Source of the DNA: Priapulus caudatus
Taxonomy: Eukaryota > Priapulida > Priapulimorpha > Priapulimorphida > Priapulidae
Length of the DNA stretch: 36,649 bases
NCBI RefSeq assembly: GCF_000485595.1
Contig: NW_014577062.1
Coordinates: 1,113,559-1,150,207, forward strand
Reading direction: 5' to 3'
Shown here one piece after another: positions 22,308-31,238 of the stretch (its first letter is position 1; every line of letters begins with the position of its first letter). Position numbers and translations under genes: made by a program. The notes under the pieces are model-generated. The model saw only the letters and a list, made by a program, of their open reading frames with translations, had not been told where the DNA came from and made no database searches.

Positions 22308-23941
22308 CAAATGTTTACCATTACAAACGTTTACAATTGCACTGGCTTATAAAGAATGTGCATACGCATTCAACACACCATGGTTTGCACCTCCCTACTT
22401 TATATTTAACGAAGCCACGGTGTTGCCAGGATTGTTCTTCATCATAGTTATATACACTATGTACACAGGCTAACCTTGAATTGTCGAGAATTCATTTACG
22501 CGCACGCCATTACGTATAAAACCAGTAATAAACTAGTGGGCATAAACACGTTCGTCGTTGTCCTAACCGATTCAGGTTTGACATTAATTTACGACTACAT
22601 TGTCTACTGTTACATAGCTGCAAAATCTAATACTAGTATACGCATTTTACTCTAGTTTAACCTACACAATTCGGCGAGATCAGGGTTTATTCTAAGAAAA
22701 ATTTCTAACCATACAAACGATTGTAATAGTACTGTGAGGCAAGCGATCCAGGGTCACCGGAGGCGTGGAAACCTATAGGGTCCGATCTTCACTGCACAAA
22801 ATTTGAATCTACATTTAACATACTACATTATAAATAGTACATTTTTTTATTCAGCTGCACGTTAAAATAAATCCTAGCTATGATAATTCAAAACGTTACA
22901 GTCAAACATATAATCAGATTGAGAAAAGGAAATGGGAACTATTGAGTTTGCAGTACTGCTATAGAAGAACTATTTAAACACGGTCTCAAATTATTGGGTA
23001 ATATACAAAGAACATGAGTAGTGCCAGCACATCGTCGATATTTAGATAATATTCGTTAGCAAAAGGTCCAGCTCTTTCTCACTGATAAAATGCTATAATA
23101 AACCTTACCGCTAAAAAGGCGTTATGATCCAAGAAGACCAGTTACCTGGTTCTTCGCTAATGCATATATCACACACCCTCCGCCGCTGAGCGCAGCGGCT
23201 GAGAATGCTATCCTCATCACCTTGTACTCGGCCGCGATTGTCGACGCGCGGATGCAGTCCCTGTCGTCGGGCTTGGCCAGGTGAGATGTCTGATCTTTCG
23301 CCAGTGCTATCACACAGATGACGTACTTTGTGCCCGGTGTGAGATGATCGGCAACGTAGTAGCGAGCTTGCGCGCTCAGCTCATAACTCTCCACGACTTT
23401 CTTGCTTACCTCCTCCATCTCGTAAACCTTGAAGCCCCTTATATGATCTGCTATGGCCGTCTTCACAGACCAGCCAACTGTTATGTAGTCCTGCTGACAG
23501 TCCATCTCGTAGAGGTTTATATATCCTTTAAAGTCAGGGGTGGGTGTTGGGGGCCATGTCTTCTGTGGGAAAGCGGTTGGTGTTACTGAAGAGCCCGGGC
23601 CGTCTGTTGGACGCGTTGTTTTACCACCTGGTCCTGGTGATGATTCTGGTGTCGGAACTGTCAATTCAGTTTTAGGTTTAGTCACAGGACTTTGAGGCTT
23701 AACACCAGGAGACGCCGTCGTTTTACCACCTGGTCCTGGTGATGGTACTGGTGTCGGAACTCTCGAATCAGTTTTGGGTTTAGTTACAAGGTCATCAGGC
23801 TTGACATCTGGGGGTGACTTTGTTTTACCATCTGTGGGTCCTTTCGTCTTACCATCTGGTGACGGTGTTGTTGAAAACATCAAGTCAATTTTAGGTTTAG
23901 TCGCAGGACTTCCACGTGTGTGTATGTGTGTGCGCGCGTGT

Positions 23942-24003
<62 letters not shown>

Positions 24004-27000
24004 ACGTGTGTGTATGTGTGTGCGTGCGTGTGTATGTTTACTTCAGCTTGTAGGTTAGTGTGAATGTTAGGTTATACTTCAATAAATCTGCGTCGTGGAG
24101 CAAACGTAGTAAATAATACACAATGCGTGATCTGTGCAGCATTACTAAACCCTTACCTCTAAGTAAAGGAGGATCATAACATGTAGCTTTCCACAGAGGG
24201 TTGCGAATTACATTGCAATCTTGCCATGTGTCTGGGTTACCTATTCAATGATGGGATGGTAAAATCCGTCATCGCAGTGTAAATGCAAATACGCAATATT
24301 GTACATCTACAATTCTTTTGTATATTGGAAACTGATTGTAGTATTTATTAGTGGAAATCTCGCAAGTTGAATAATTGACTAAAACTGCACGTATAACATA
24401 ATATCAAGAGCCCATTACCCCCATTATTCCATGGGAACCCCCATTATCCCATTATTCCATTAACCCCCATTAAGGGGTTAATGGGCTCTTGATAATATAA
24501 ATGTCAATAACGATAAAGATATCGCGCCGAAACTTTTGCCGCCATTTAAAAACAGATTTACGTAAGCAGTTTTGATGTTTTGACTTACCGTATCTGCGAA
24601 GATACGTCTCCATCCAAGCGCGCAGCGGGTAGATTTTACAGTTACAGTTCCACGGGTTGTCGTGTAAGTGAAGCTCAAGCAGGTTGGCATAGCGAATGCC
24701 GTTGAACAGGGCCGGGTCAATCGTCGCGAAGTTGTTCCGGGAAAGGTCGATTATTATTTGACCTCTCACGTCGTGGAACGTATTAAGCGGAAGTGATGCA
24801 ACCTGTCAATTTTAATACATCCTTGGTCACACTACCGCGTAATGTCCTAACGTACAAATTGGTTTGCCATAAATGCCATTCGTGTAAAGAAAAAGGTGTA
24901 TTTTATACAGCGATAGCTGAGAAAGGTATATTAGTAATAATTCGACGATTTTTTTAAATAATGAGTCAGCAGAAAGTCAGTATAGACGCCTGCAGTGGTC
25001 GCACCAACTCCCCAAATCAAGCGAACAGCTAATCACAACCTTACATTTATATTAGCGCTGCTGAAAGTGAAGCTCTTTAACCTCGCGTAAGCTCAACTAG
25101 TCAAGCGAACGACTGACTACTCACAATATCGTCATACTTACGCTAGTGCCGCTGAGAGTGAAGCGCTTTATGCGAGCACCACCTCCGCGCGCGGACTCGT
25201 GGTGAGACGTCTGCGCCCACCAGTATGGAATCATGGCCGCCTTGGAGACAGTCTCCACCTTTGTCCCCGTTATGTGCAGGGTGGTGAGCCGCGGGCTCAG
25301 CCTCTCGCAGGCGGGCGTCCTCAGCCTGTCGACGCTGATTTCAAGAGACAACGACTCGAGGTAGCGCAACTGGCACACGTTGCTTATGACGTTCTGGTTG
25401 AGCTGGGATATGCCGAGCATCTCGTAGACGTAGAGGTTGGTCAGTGGCAGCAGGCAGTCTTGATCAAAGCGCTGCATCGAGCCGAGGTTGTTCAGTCGCA
25501 GCACCTCTAGCTTGGACAAGCCCTGGAAGCTGCCGGGTAAGATCTCGACGATGGGGTTACCCGATAAGTCGAGTTCTCTTAAATTGGGCGTCTTCGACCA
25601 CAGGTACGTTGGAACCTCAGTGAATTTATTGTGCGCCAGATTGAGGGACAGGAGTCCATCGTGGACGACGTCGTCGGGAATCGACGTGAGCATGTTGTGT
25701 GAGAGGTCGAGCACGGTGACCCCGTTCGCGGCAAGGTTAAGACTCGGCAGAGTTGTGAGTCCAAGGCCCCCCAGGTACAGTTCTCCTACCTGTGCTCCCT
25801 CTAGGAAATCTGGCGCTAGGGTCAAACTCAGGGCAGGATTTTCCGACAGGTTGAGGACATCAAGTTTTAGTCCCGCAAACGATTTCGCAGCAATTTCTCG
25901 GATCGCGTTGTTCGATATGTTAAGGACTCTTAGATTGGGACTGCCCGCGAAATCCCCTGCATTTATTCTAGTGATGCCGTTGTGCGATAAATCGAGAACT
26001 GACAGCGCCTGCAGCATTTCTAGCGCACCTACGGGCACGGCGCTGAATGCGTTGTTATCTAAATATAACTTAAACTGATCAGTCGACACGTTCGCCGCCA
26101 TGTCGATTCCAAGCAAAGCCGAAGGATTGAGCGTCTCGAATTTGTTATAGCTGAGCTTCAGCGTACGTACTTTTCCGGTGGTGAGAAACAGTCGGCCGGG
26201 AAGTTCGCTCAGCTTATTGTGAGAGAAGTCTACGTACTGCATATATCTAGAGTGAGCGAACACGGAGTAGTCAACCCTTGAGATCTGATTACACTGGGCC
26301 TCGAGCGTCACGAGACGCAGGCAGGAAAAGGAAAACGGCGGAATCTTAGCGATAAAGTTGTTGTTAATCTGTATGTGAGTTATCGTCGGATTCACTGCGC
26401 GAAACACCAGCGTCGGAATATCCCAGATCTCGTTATGCGCTAGACTGATGAACTCGACTTTGATTAGGCCGAGAAAGACATCCTCCGGGATGTACTTGAT
26501 TCTGTTGAAGCTGAGATCTAAGGAGCGCAGGCGTTGCATGAACGAGTAGTGACCGACCTGTACCTCCTCGATTTCGTTGTGGCTTAGGTCGAGCGCCCCG
26601 AGCTGCGGTAGATAGCCAAAAGTTTCATCCGTCACTTTACTGATTTTGTTTCTCGCGAGATTGAGATTATCTAGCGAGTTGGACACCCAAAAGAAGAACG
26701 TCGGCTTGATGAGACGAATGCCGTTATCCTGGAAGTTGATGGAACGCAGCCGCTTAAACCGGAATGGGAACGTGTGGTTCAGGTTCACTATGTAGTTGCG
26801 TGCCAGGTTAAGCGACTCGAGGTTCTGCAGAAACTGCAACGACCTGAAGGGCACCGACGTCAGCGCGTTTCCGGCCAGATTCAGTCGCTTCAGTGTCTTG
26901 CCCATCGCGTAGAACGTCTTCTTGTCGATCTTGTCGACGGCGTTGTTGGCGACGCTCAGATCCTGCAGGCTGTGCAGCTTGTAGAGACCCAGGTCATTCG

Positions 27001-27652
27001 TCAGGTTGCGCAGTCGGTTGTTGTCTACCCTGAGCGACTTCAGCGACGAGAAGTACTGCAGCGACTTGCCGGCGCGTCGCAGCTGGTTGCCGCGCAGGTC
27101 GAGCGTCTCCAGCCGGCCGCCGAACTGCCGGAAAGCTTCGTCGTCGAGCCGGTAGAGGTCGTTGTAGCTGAGGTTGAACGTGACGAGCCCGTCGAGCGCC
27201 GACACGGAGTCGTGCGCCAGCTCGCGCAGGTGGTTGCGCGCCACGCTCAGCGTGTCCAGGTGGCGCAGTCCGCGCAGCGACGCCGTCGGAAACACCGCGA
27301 GCTGATTCTCGTCGAGCGCCAAGCCTTCGAGGTCGCTGCCGAACGTCGCCGCGCCGACGTCGCGGATCTGGCTTCCGGAGAGACTGATGCGTCGCGCATG
27401 CGTCGTGATCGTCGTCTGATCGACGTGCTCCACGTCGCCGTACTGTATGTGCAGCGGCAGCCGCGTCTCGGGCAGGCCGCGCAGGGCGTCGGCGACGTCG
27501 TAGATGTTACCCTCGCAGAGAAGTACGGAGCTGCCGCAGCTGCAGGGCGGCGACTGTATGCGGCCGCCGTCGCATGTCGCCTCGAGCGCGTCGCTGCGGC
27601 CGCCGCACAGCGCGAGGCACAGTGTGAGGAGAAAAATGCAGGCTCCTTTCAT
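20048..27652 (-). CDS. Large LRR cell-surface protein with mucin-like repeats and FN3 domain (chaoptin/FLRT-like), partial
   Basis: Minus-strand exons are 27652-25142, 24802-24589, 24240-24157, 21133-20048 (runs into the gap) and 23914-23146. The first four join in phase and encode a signal peptide, LRRNT cysteines, about 30 LRRs, a five-cysteine LRRCT cap (Cys 890, 892, 917, 929, 950) and a Thr/Ser/Pro stalk of tandem repeats. The last holds more stalk repeat, one FN3 domain and a possible membrane segment. I infer an extracellular adhesion or receptor protein anchored at the cell surface. The FN3 exon lies upstream of the 21133 exon on the chromosome although its protein must follow it. The C-terminal exon(s) and promoter are not identified. 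Confidence 0.88.
21134..21438. other. Intronic stretch between antisense exons, with an AT repeat
   Basis: Lies between the LRR exon 4 acceptor (minus strand) and the M13 exon 13 acceptor (plus strand). It contains a TATATATATATATAATATTAT-type segment at about 21170-21210, a candidate breakpoint for the exon-order conflict. Confidence 0.6.
21439..21542 (+). CDS. M13 peptidase exon 13
   Basis: Acceptor TTTTATTTCAG, donor AAAGATAG|GTGTGT, ending in phase 2. It encodes [20 protein letters not shown] then [14 protein letters not shown]. The F-x-x-N and L-R-x-P-V-N-x-x-R-W patterns match the family. It lies inside an intron of the minus-strand LRR gene. Confidence 0.92.
21962..22020 (+). CDS. M13 peptidase exon 14: VNAFYSP substrate-binding segment, last one seen
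   Basis: Acceptor CCGTTACAG, donor GACATTG|GTAAGT, ending one base into a codon. It encodes [19 protein letters not shown]. The Asn-Ala pair of V-N-A-F-Y (residues 555-556) corresponds to human neprilysin Asn542-Ala543, which holds the substrate backbone. The next exon should begin with a FPAGILQPP-type segment. I could not find it downstream. Confidence 0.92.
22021..23145. other. Stretch without a supported exon
   Basis: Shared intronic space of both genes. It contains a (TA)n run at about 22267-22305. I searched for the next M13 exon (FPAGIL-type) on the plus strand and for the C-terminal LRR-gene exon on the minus strand, and found neither with confidence. Confidence 0.5.
23146..23914 (-). 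CDS. LRR protein FN3 exon: stalk repeats, fibronectin III domain, possible membrane segment
   Basis: It begins inside a stalk unit ([20 protein letters not shown]) that fuses directly to a GT microsatellite, so its true 5' end is lost. Pro/Thr-rich degenerate units follow, then an FN3 domain from about [20 protein letters not shown] to [14 protein letters not shown] and RDCIRAST. The cysteine pair late in the domain resembles FN3 of FLRT, LRFN and LRRN adhesion proteins. [20 protein letters not shown] could be the start of a membrane span. It ends AACCAG|GTAACT in phase 0. The next exon was not found with confidence. Confidence 0.85.
23915..24040. repeat. (GT)n microsatellite fused to the coding stalk repeat
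   Basis: A GT array with CGTGTGTGTA variants at both ends. It begins directly after GGACTTCCA of a stalk unit, where every other unit continues with GGTTTAAC. Confidence 0.95.
24157..24240 (-). CDS. LRR protein exon 3: 28-codon middle of LRRCT
   Basis: An 84-base exon from TTGAATAG to GTAAGG, phase 1 to 1. It encodes [18 protein letters not shown] then TCYDPPLLR. The C-x-x-P-P-x-L-x-G motif, with its Gly formed across the splice, supplies the cysteines that LRRCT needs between exons 2 and 4. The exon is too short to stand out as an open frame. The domain fit on both sides supports it strongly. Confidence 0.9.
24403..24493. repeat. Imperfect inverted repeat in LRR-gene intron
   Basis: The left arm around TATCAAGAGCCCATTACCCC pairs with the right arm GGGGTTAATGGGCTCTTGATA (one A missing on the left). 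The loop of about 50 bases is made of short CCCATTATTCCAT copies. It lies in the intron between LRRCT exons 2 and 3. Confidence 0.8.
24589..24802 (-). CDS. LRR protein exon 2: last LRR and first part of LRRCT
   Basis: Acceptor ATTGACAG, donor TACG|GTAAGT, phase 0 to 1. It encodes [20 protein letters not shown], completing the LRR begun in exon 1, then LRRs, then [23 protein letters not shown]-x-C-x-C and the following W are the LRRCT signature. Confidence 0.93.
25052..25079 (-). repeat. Intronic copy of the exon 1 3' end
   Basis: The minus-strand segment TAAAGAGCTTCACTTTCAGC plus eight bases matches the end of LRR exon 1 at 23 of 28 positions. Like the exon it is followed closely by a GTAAG donor-like sequence (25044-25040). 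It probably results from a small tandem duplication. I see no acceptor that would make it an in-frame exon. Confidence 0.6.
25142..27652 (-). CDS. LRR protein exon 1: signal peptide, LRRNT, about 30 LRRs
   Basis: 837 codons in one exon. I chose the start at 27652 because it begins [18 protein letters not shown], a clear signal peptide, and because a splice acceptor (TTTGTTTGCAG) lies 7 bases upstream; the longer open frame upstream is repeat-derived. Cys 27, 37, 39 and 46 (PPCSC, LLCEG) form the LRRNT cap. From about residue 85 on, 23-25-residue LRRs follow with L-x-x-L-x-L-x-x-N-x-L/I-x-x-I/L patterns such as [15 protein letters not shown] and [18 protein letters not shown] solenoids bind other proteins; chaoptin and artichoke have similar long arrays. 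It ends ACTAGC|GTAAGT in phase 0. Confidence 0.95.
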
Positions 27653-27919
27653 CTTCTTACTGCAAACAAAGCGAAAAGAGAAAAAAAGAGGAGCGGAATT
27701 AACGCGACAGAAAAGACGGACGAACGACGGGGGCGGTATTGTCGCGAAACAATGCGAACGAGATCGACACGCTCTGTGAATTAGCAGTTTAATGCTAATT
27801 GCGTCTGAACAAAGCATGCAAGAATGCTCACGTATGCGCGTATCCATACGCCCACACGCCAACATGCCACACCACACCACATGTTTTGGCAAATATGCAC
27901 TTACGCACGAATGCACACA

Positions 27920-28179
27920 TCCACCTACTTACTCACGTATGCACGAACACATGCACGCACGCATGCACGTATCCACCTACTCACTCACGTATGCACGAAC
28001 ACATGGACGCACGCATGCACACATCCACCTACTCACTCACGTATGTACGAACACATGCACGCACGCATGCACGTATCCACCTACTCACTCACGTATGTAC
28101 GAACACATGGACGCACGCACGCACGTATCCACCTACTCACTCACGTATGCACGAACACCTGACGCACGCACGCACACAA
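27920..28179. repeat. 52-bp tandem array, 5 copies
   Basis: Units start with TCCACCTACTCACTCACGTA at 27920, 27972, 28024, 28076 and 28128, each ending in GCACGCATGCAC-type sequence. A degenerate continuation occurs at about 28620-28690, on the far side of the fold-back element. The array lies about 270 bases upstream of the LRR-gene start codon. Confidence 0.93.
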
Positions 28180-28181
28180 AA

Positions 28182-28616
28182 GCACTTGAAACGTTTCAAT
28201 AAAATATAATTCTAACTAAATACGAAATCTATTTACTACCAAATTCTTAATGTTTCTATACTCTCTTTCACCTATTATTGCTATTGCCGACAGTTTCCTG
28301 TCAATTCCGTCCAAATCCTACGTGCAACCATATACGCTGCCGGCGACATTGCTCTCGCGGCTCCACTGTTGCACGCTTACACTAATATATATAGTAGTGT
28401 ACACACTAGTAGCTATATACTATATATATTAGTGTAAGCGTGCAACAGTGGAGCCGCGAGAGCAATGGCGCTGGCAGCGTATATTGTTGCACGTAGGATT
28501 TGACAGGAAACTGTCGGCAATAATAGGTGAAAGAGAGTATAGAAACATTAAGAATTTGGTAGTAAATAGATTTCGTATTTAGTTAGCATTATATTTTACT
28601 GAAACGCTTCAAGTGC
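28182..28616. mobile_element. Fold-back element (about 200-bp arms)
   Basis: The left arm 28182-28395, starting GCACTTGAAACGTTTCA, is nearly reverse-complementary to the right arm 28419-28616, ending GAAACGCTTCAAGTGC. The loop is about 23 bases. The arms differ by a few substitutions and by insertions of about 6 and 9 bases in the left arm. GCACGCACG repeat sequence flanks both ends, so the element appears to sit inside the 52-bp array. No coding capacity. Confidence 0.88.
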
Positions 28617-28867
28617 CTGTGCACGCACGCATCCCCCTACTCAGTCTCGTATGTACACAGACGCGGGCCCATGCACCCACTCACGTTCTTGCGCGCGCTC
28701 CTACGCACAAGATGACCAAAACAATAAAAAGAAATATGATTATGAAGTAATGAACAGCTTAAATTAACTACGAGCCCAAACATCCTACCACAGCTCCTCA
28801 GTATAGCTTACATTGTTCATACGTCTACTCTGCCATCGGTCCCGAACTGAAATAATACTATCTGCAG

Positions 28868-29381
28868 CAGGGGCGTAAATCTCGGAAGGAGGGGGGATGC
28901 ATCCCCCCCCGCTCTTGAAGAAGGCGGGGGGGGGATGGCGTGTACAAATATCCCCCCTGAGATTAAAAAAAGAAAAGAAAAAAAAAAGAATAGCCAAAAA
29001 GTATGATTGCAAACATACAAAAACACGTGAAATTGTGAGAAATTGCAATTCTTACCTGTGTTTTAATACATGTATTATTACTATAGTAACCTAACTGTGT
29101 CCGCTCTCTGAAAAGTCATGAAAAGTGTTTTGAATCTTAACTTGTAGTGTTGAGTCTAGGGTTGAGATAGTGTCATCAGACATGAGAATATGGCCCACAG
29201 TATGCCTCAGATTGCAGGAAAATAGCTTAAATATTTCAAAAATTTCTGGGGGGCATGCCCCCAGACTCCCTACCACTGGCATGCATACGGCACGCGGGCC
29301 TGCCTGCGGCAGCCACGGTTAATTTCGCCCCCGGCTATCGCCGATCATCTTCCCACTCCTCGGTACGGATTTACGCCCCTG
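28868..29381. mobile_element. hAT-like MITE, 514 bp, with 8-bp target duplication
   Basis: Terminal inverted repeats CAGGGGCGTAAATC (28868-28881) and GATTTACGCCCCTG (29368-29381) are perfect over 14 bases. Both ends are flanked by the identical 8-mer ATCTGCAG (28860-28867 and 29382-29389). An 8-bp duplication together with CAGGGG-type termini is the hallmark of the hAT superfamily. The interior has G-runs and no transposase frame, so it is non-autonomous. Long G/C runs at 28890-28970 could form quadruplexes. Confidence 0.9.
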
Positions 29382-29389
29382 ATCTGCAG

Positions 29390-30716
29390 GCACTACGGCC
29401 AGGTTATATAAATCCAGCCGTTTACACTGATGACTTATGACGTACGATTATTTCTATCGCTTGTAATCTCACTAGTGCTGTTACAACACGCAGAGTATTT
29501 AATATTCCTTGCCTGTGCAGGGTACCGTGTGCGTGACTTTTACGGAGAGCAGCTGCGTGTAATATAATATATATTACATATTTCATATGGCGAATCTTTT
29601 AACGTAGTTAGACAATATCGACAATAGCCTTGGTCCACGGCATTCCACGCGTTTTGTATCGCGCAGGTTGGAATTAATGTCGACGTTTTGTACAGAGTGC
29701 CAATCCGTGGAATAGCGGGCCAAGTTTATTGCCGTCCAACAATGCAGTTCTTGAACAATTTATTATCGATGCGCTAATCTACACCATCTGCACGCACACG
29801 TCATCGCTTCGTCTGCTAGCAAATTGATTATTCCACCTTGCTCTCCACACGCAAATCAATGTCAGCGTGTGACGGACAGGTGCTCCGAGAAGCTATTAAG
29901 CAATTAATAAATTTCACCGCAGTCTTCAAGTTTTAAATACCTGTCTAAACATCAACCGGTTAACTCGAGACAGGCATTACAAGGACGGCTATCGTTGGTC
30001 CGTCACGTTCGCACGGACTAGGCATGTCACATCGCTGCCTGAGCGAGTAAACACACGCGTTGCTGCTAATCATGCCTTACTACATGCGCGCCGATTCCAA
30101 GGTTTCGTAGTAACAGCATTGAATTAACGTGATTTTTAACAATAGTAAAATGAATGCATTTCTCATGTTAATACGAACCCCAGCTATACATGACTCGGTT
30201 CAATAACACGCGGCGACTAAACCCCTACTTTGATGCAAATGAAAGGCGGTCGAACAGAGAATGTGGGTTTCCCTTGTTGACTGTCGCAGCGACGATATAT
30301 CCATCGAGTTAGAGACACGTCGAGGTTAAATAGCCATTTTAGAGGCACAATGTTTAGGTTTCGGTGTTCTGGCAATTATACACTAGTAGTATATCCAGCG
30401 TAGTATCATTACATTTACTTCATAGACTCTGAGCAGTTTATTAACGGATCGTTAATTACGCGTACTGCTGTTCAGACGAACAGACTGTACGCGTACAGTG
30501 CGACACATTCATATGAATACGATCGGATGGTCCAAGAAATAGTAGCGCACATTGTAATGGAAGAATCGCGAAGAAATCAGTTTTAATCGTTTAAAAGAAA
30601 GCTTTACGATATTACATCATTCATGATAGATATATGATTACATCATACTATGTTAGTGCCGCCACGGAAGCTGCTCAGCTAAATCTGTGATCGTTGCGAG
30701 GGGAACAACATATAAC
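29390..30716. other. Non-genic stretch, no gene recognised
   Basis: About 1.3 kb of mixed, partly AT-rich sequence. I see no exon, RNA gene or notable repeat in it. Confidence 0.5.
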
Positions 30717-30749
30717 CAAGAGCAGATAAAGCTTCTTTATCTGCTCTTG
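30717..30749. repeat. Perfect 15-bp inverted repeat with 3-base loop
   Basis: CAAGAGCAGATAAAG (30717-30731) and CTTTATCTGCTCTTG (30735-30749) flank CTT. A similar AAGAGC...GCTCTT motif recurs in the intronic hairpin at 24403-24493, but the remaining arm sequence differs. Confidence 0.9.
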
Positions 30750-31238
30750 ATATAACTGCTCTCCCGGGTGCACACAACCCCCCGCTATGCACAACCTCTC
30801 GTCTCACTGTCAACGAGCGCGGGCGGGCGGACTCCCGATGATGGAATTGATTAACTTGTCGTTAACTACCGCACAGATATGGTTCCCGTCAAATTTAGCA
30901 CGCCGCGCCTATTATCTCCGACAATCACCCTTTGGCCGCAGAAGTGTCGCAGCGCCGGTAGCGGCCCTCCCCCCTTCTTGACGTCGCTAAGTGTTGGCTG
31001 TCGATCTGTCGCCGTGATATTGATGCCCGCGCCGAGTCTTCCGGCTGTGTGTCAGTGCACGCTGCGATGTGATTGATCAGCGGTGTGCTCGCTGTATTAA
31101 GGCCGACTTCTACCCAAGGCTTCGGCACAATGCCGTAGAAATGTCATCTCCTATGCGTCGTCGCAAAAACGCGCGCGCGCGTGCGTGTGTTTGTCGCGTA
31201 GAGAAAGATCGAGACGGCTGCGTGGCTGCATGCCAGTT

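Noticed and set aside
22384-22447. Plus-strand reading [16 protein letters not shown], considered as the next M13 exon
   Set aside because: The motif order does not fit FPAGILQPPFF, and there is no matching phase 1 acceptor.
26774-27784. 336-codon plus-strand frame opposite the LRR exon
   Set aside because: Antisense shadow of the strongly supported LRR frame. Valine/glutamine-rich with no family features.
27653-27916. Upstream extension of LRR exon 1 by 88 codons
   Set aside because: It begins at a GTG in repeat-derived sequence, and a good splice acceptor lies 7 bases before the ATG that opens a signal peptide.
27920-28179. 52-bp array considered as a CRISPR-like array
   Set aside because: Units are contiguous with no unique spacers, and the genome is animal.
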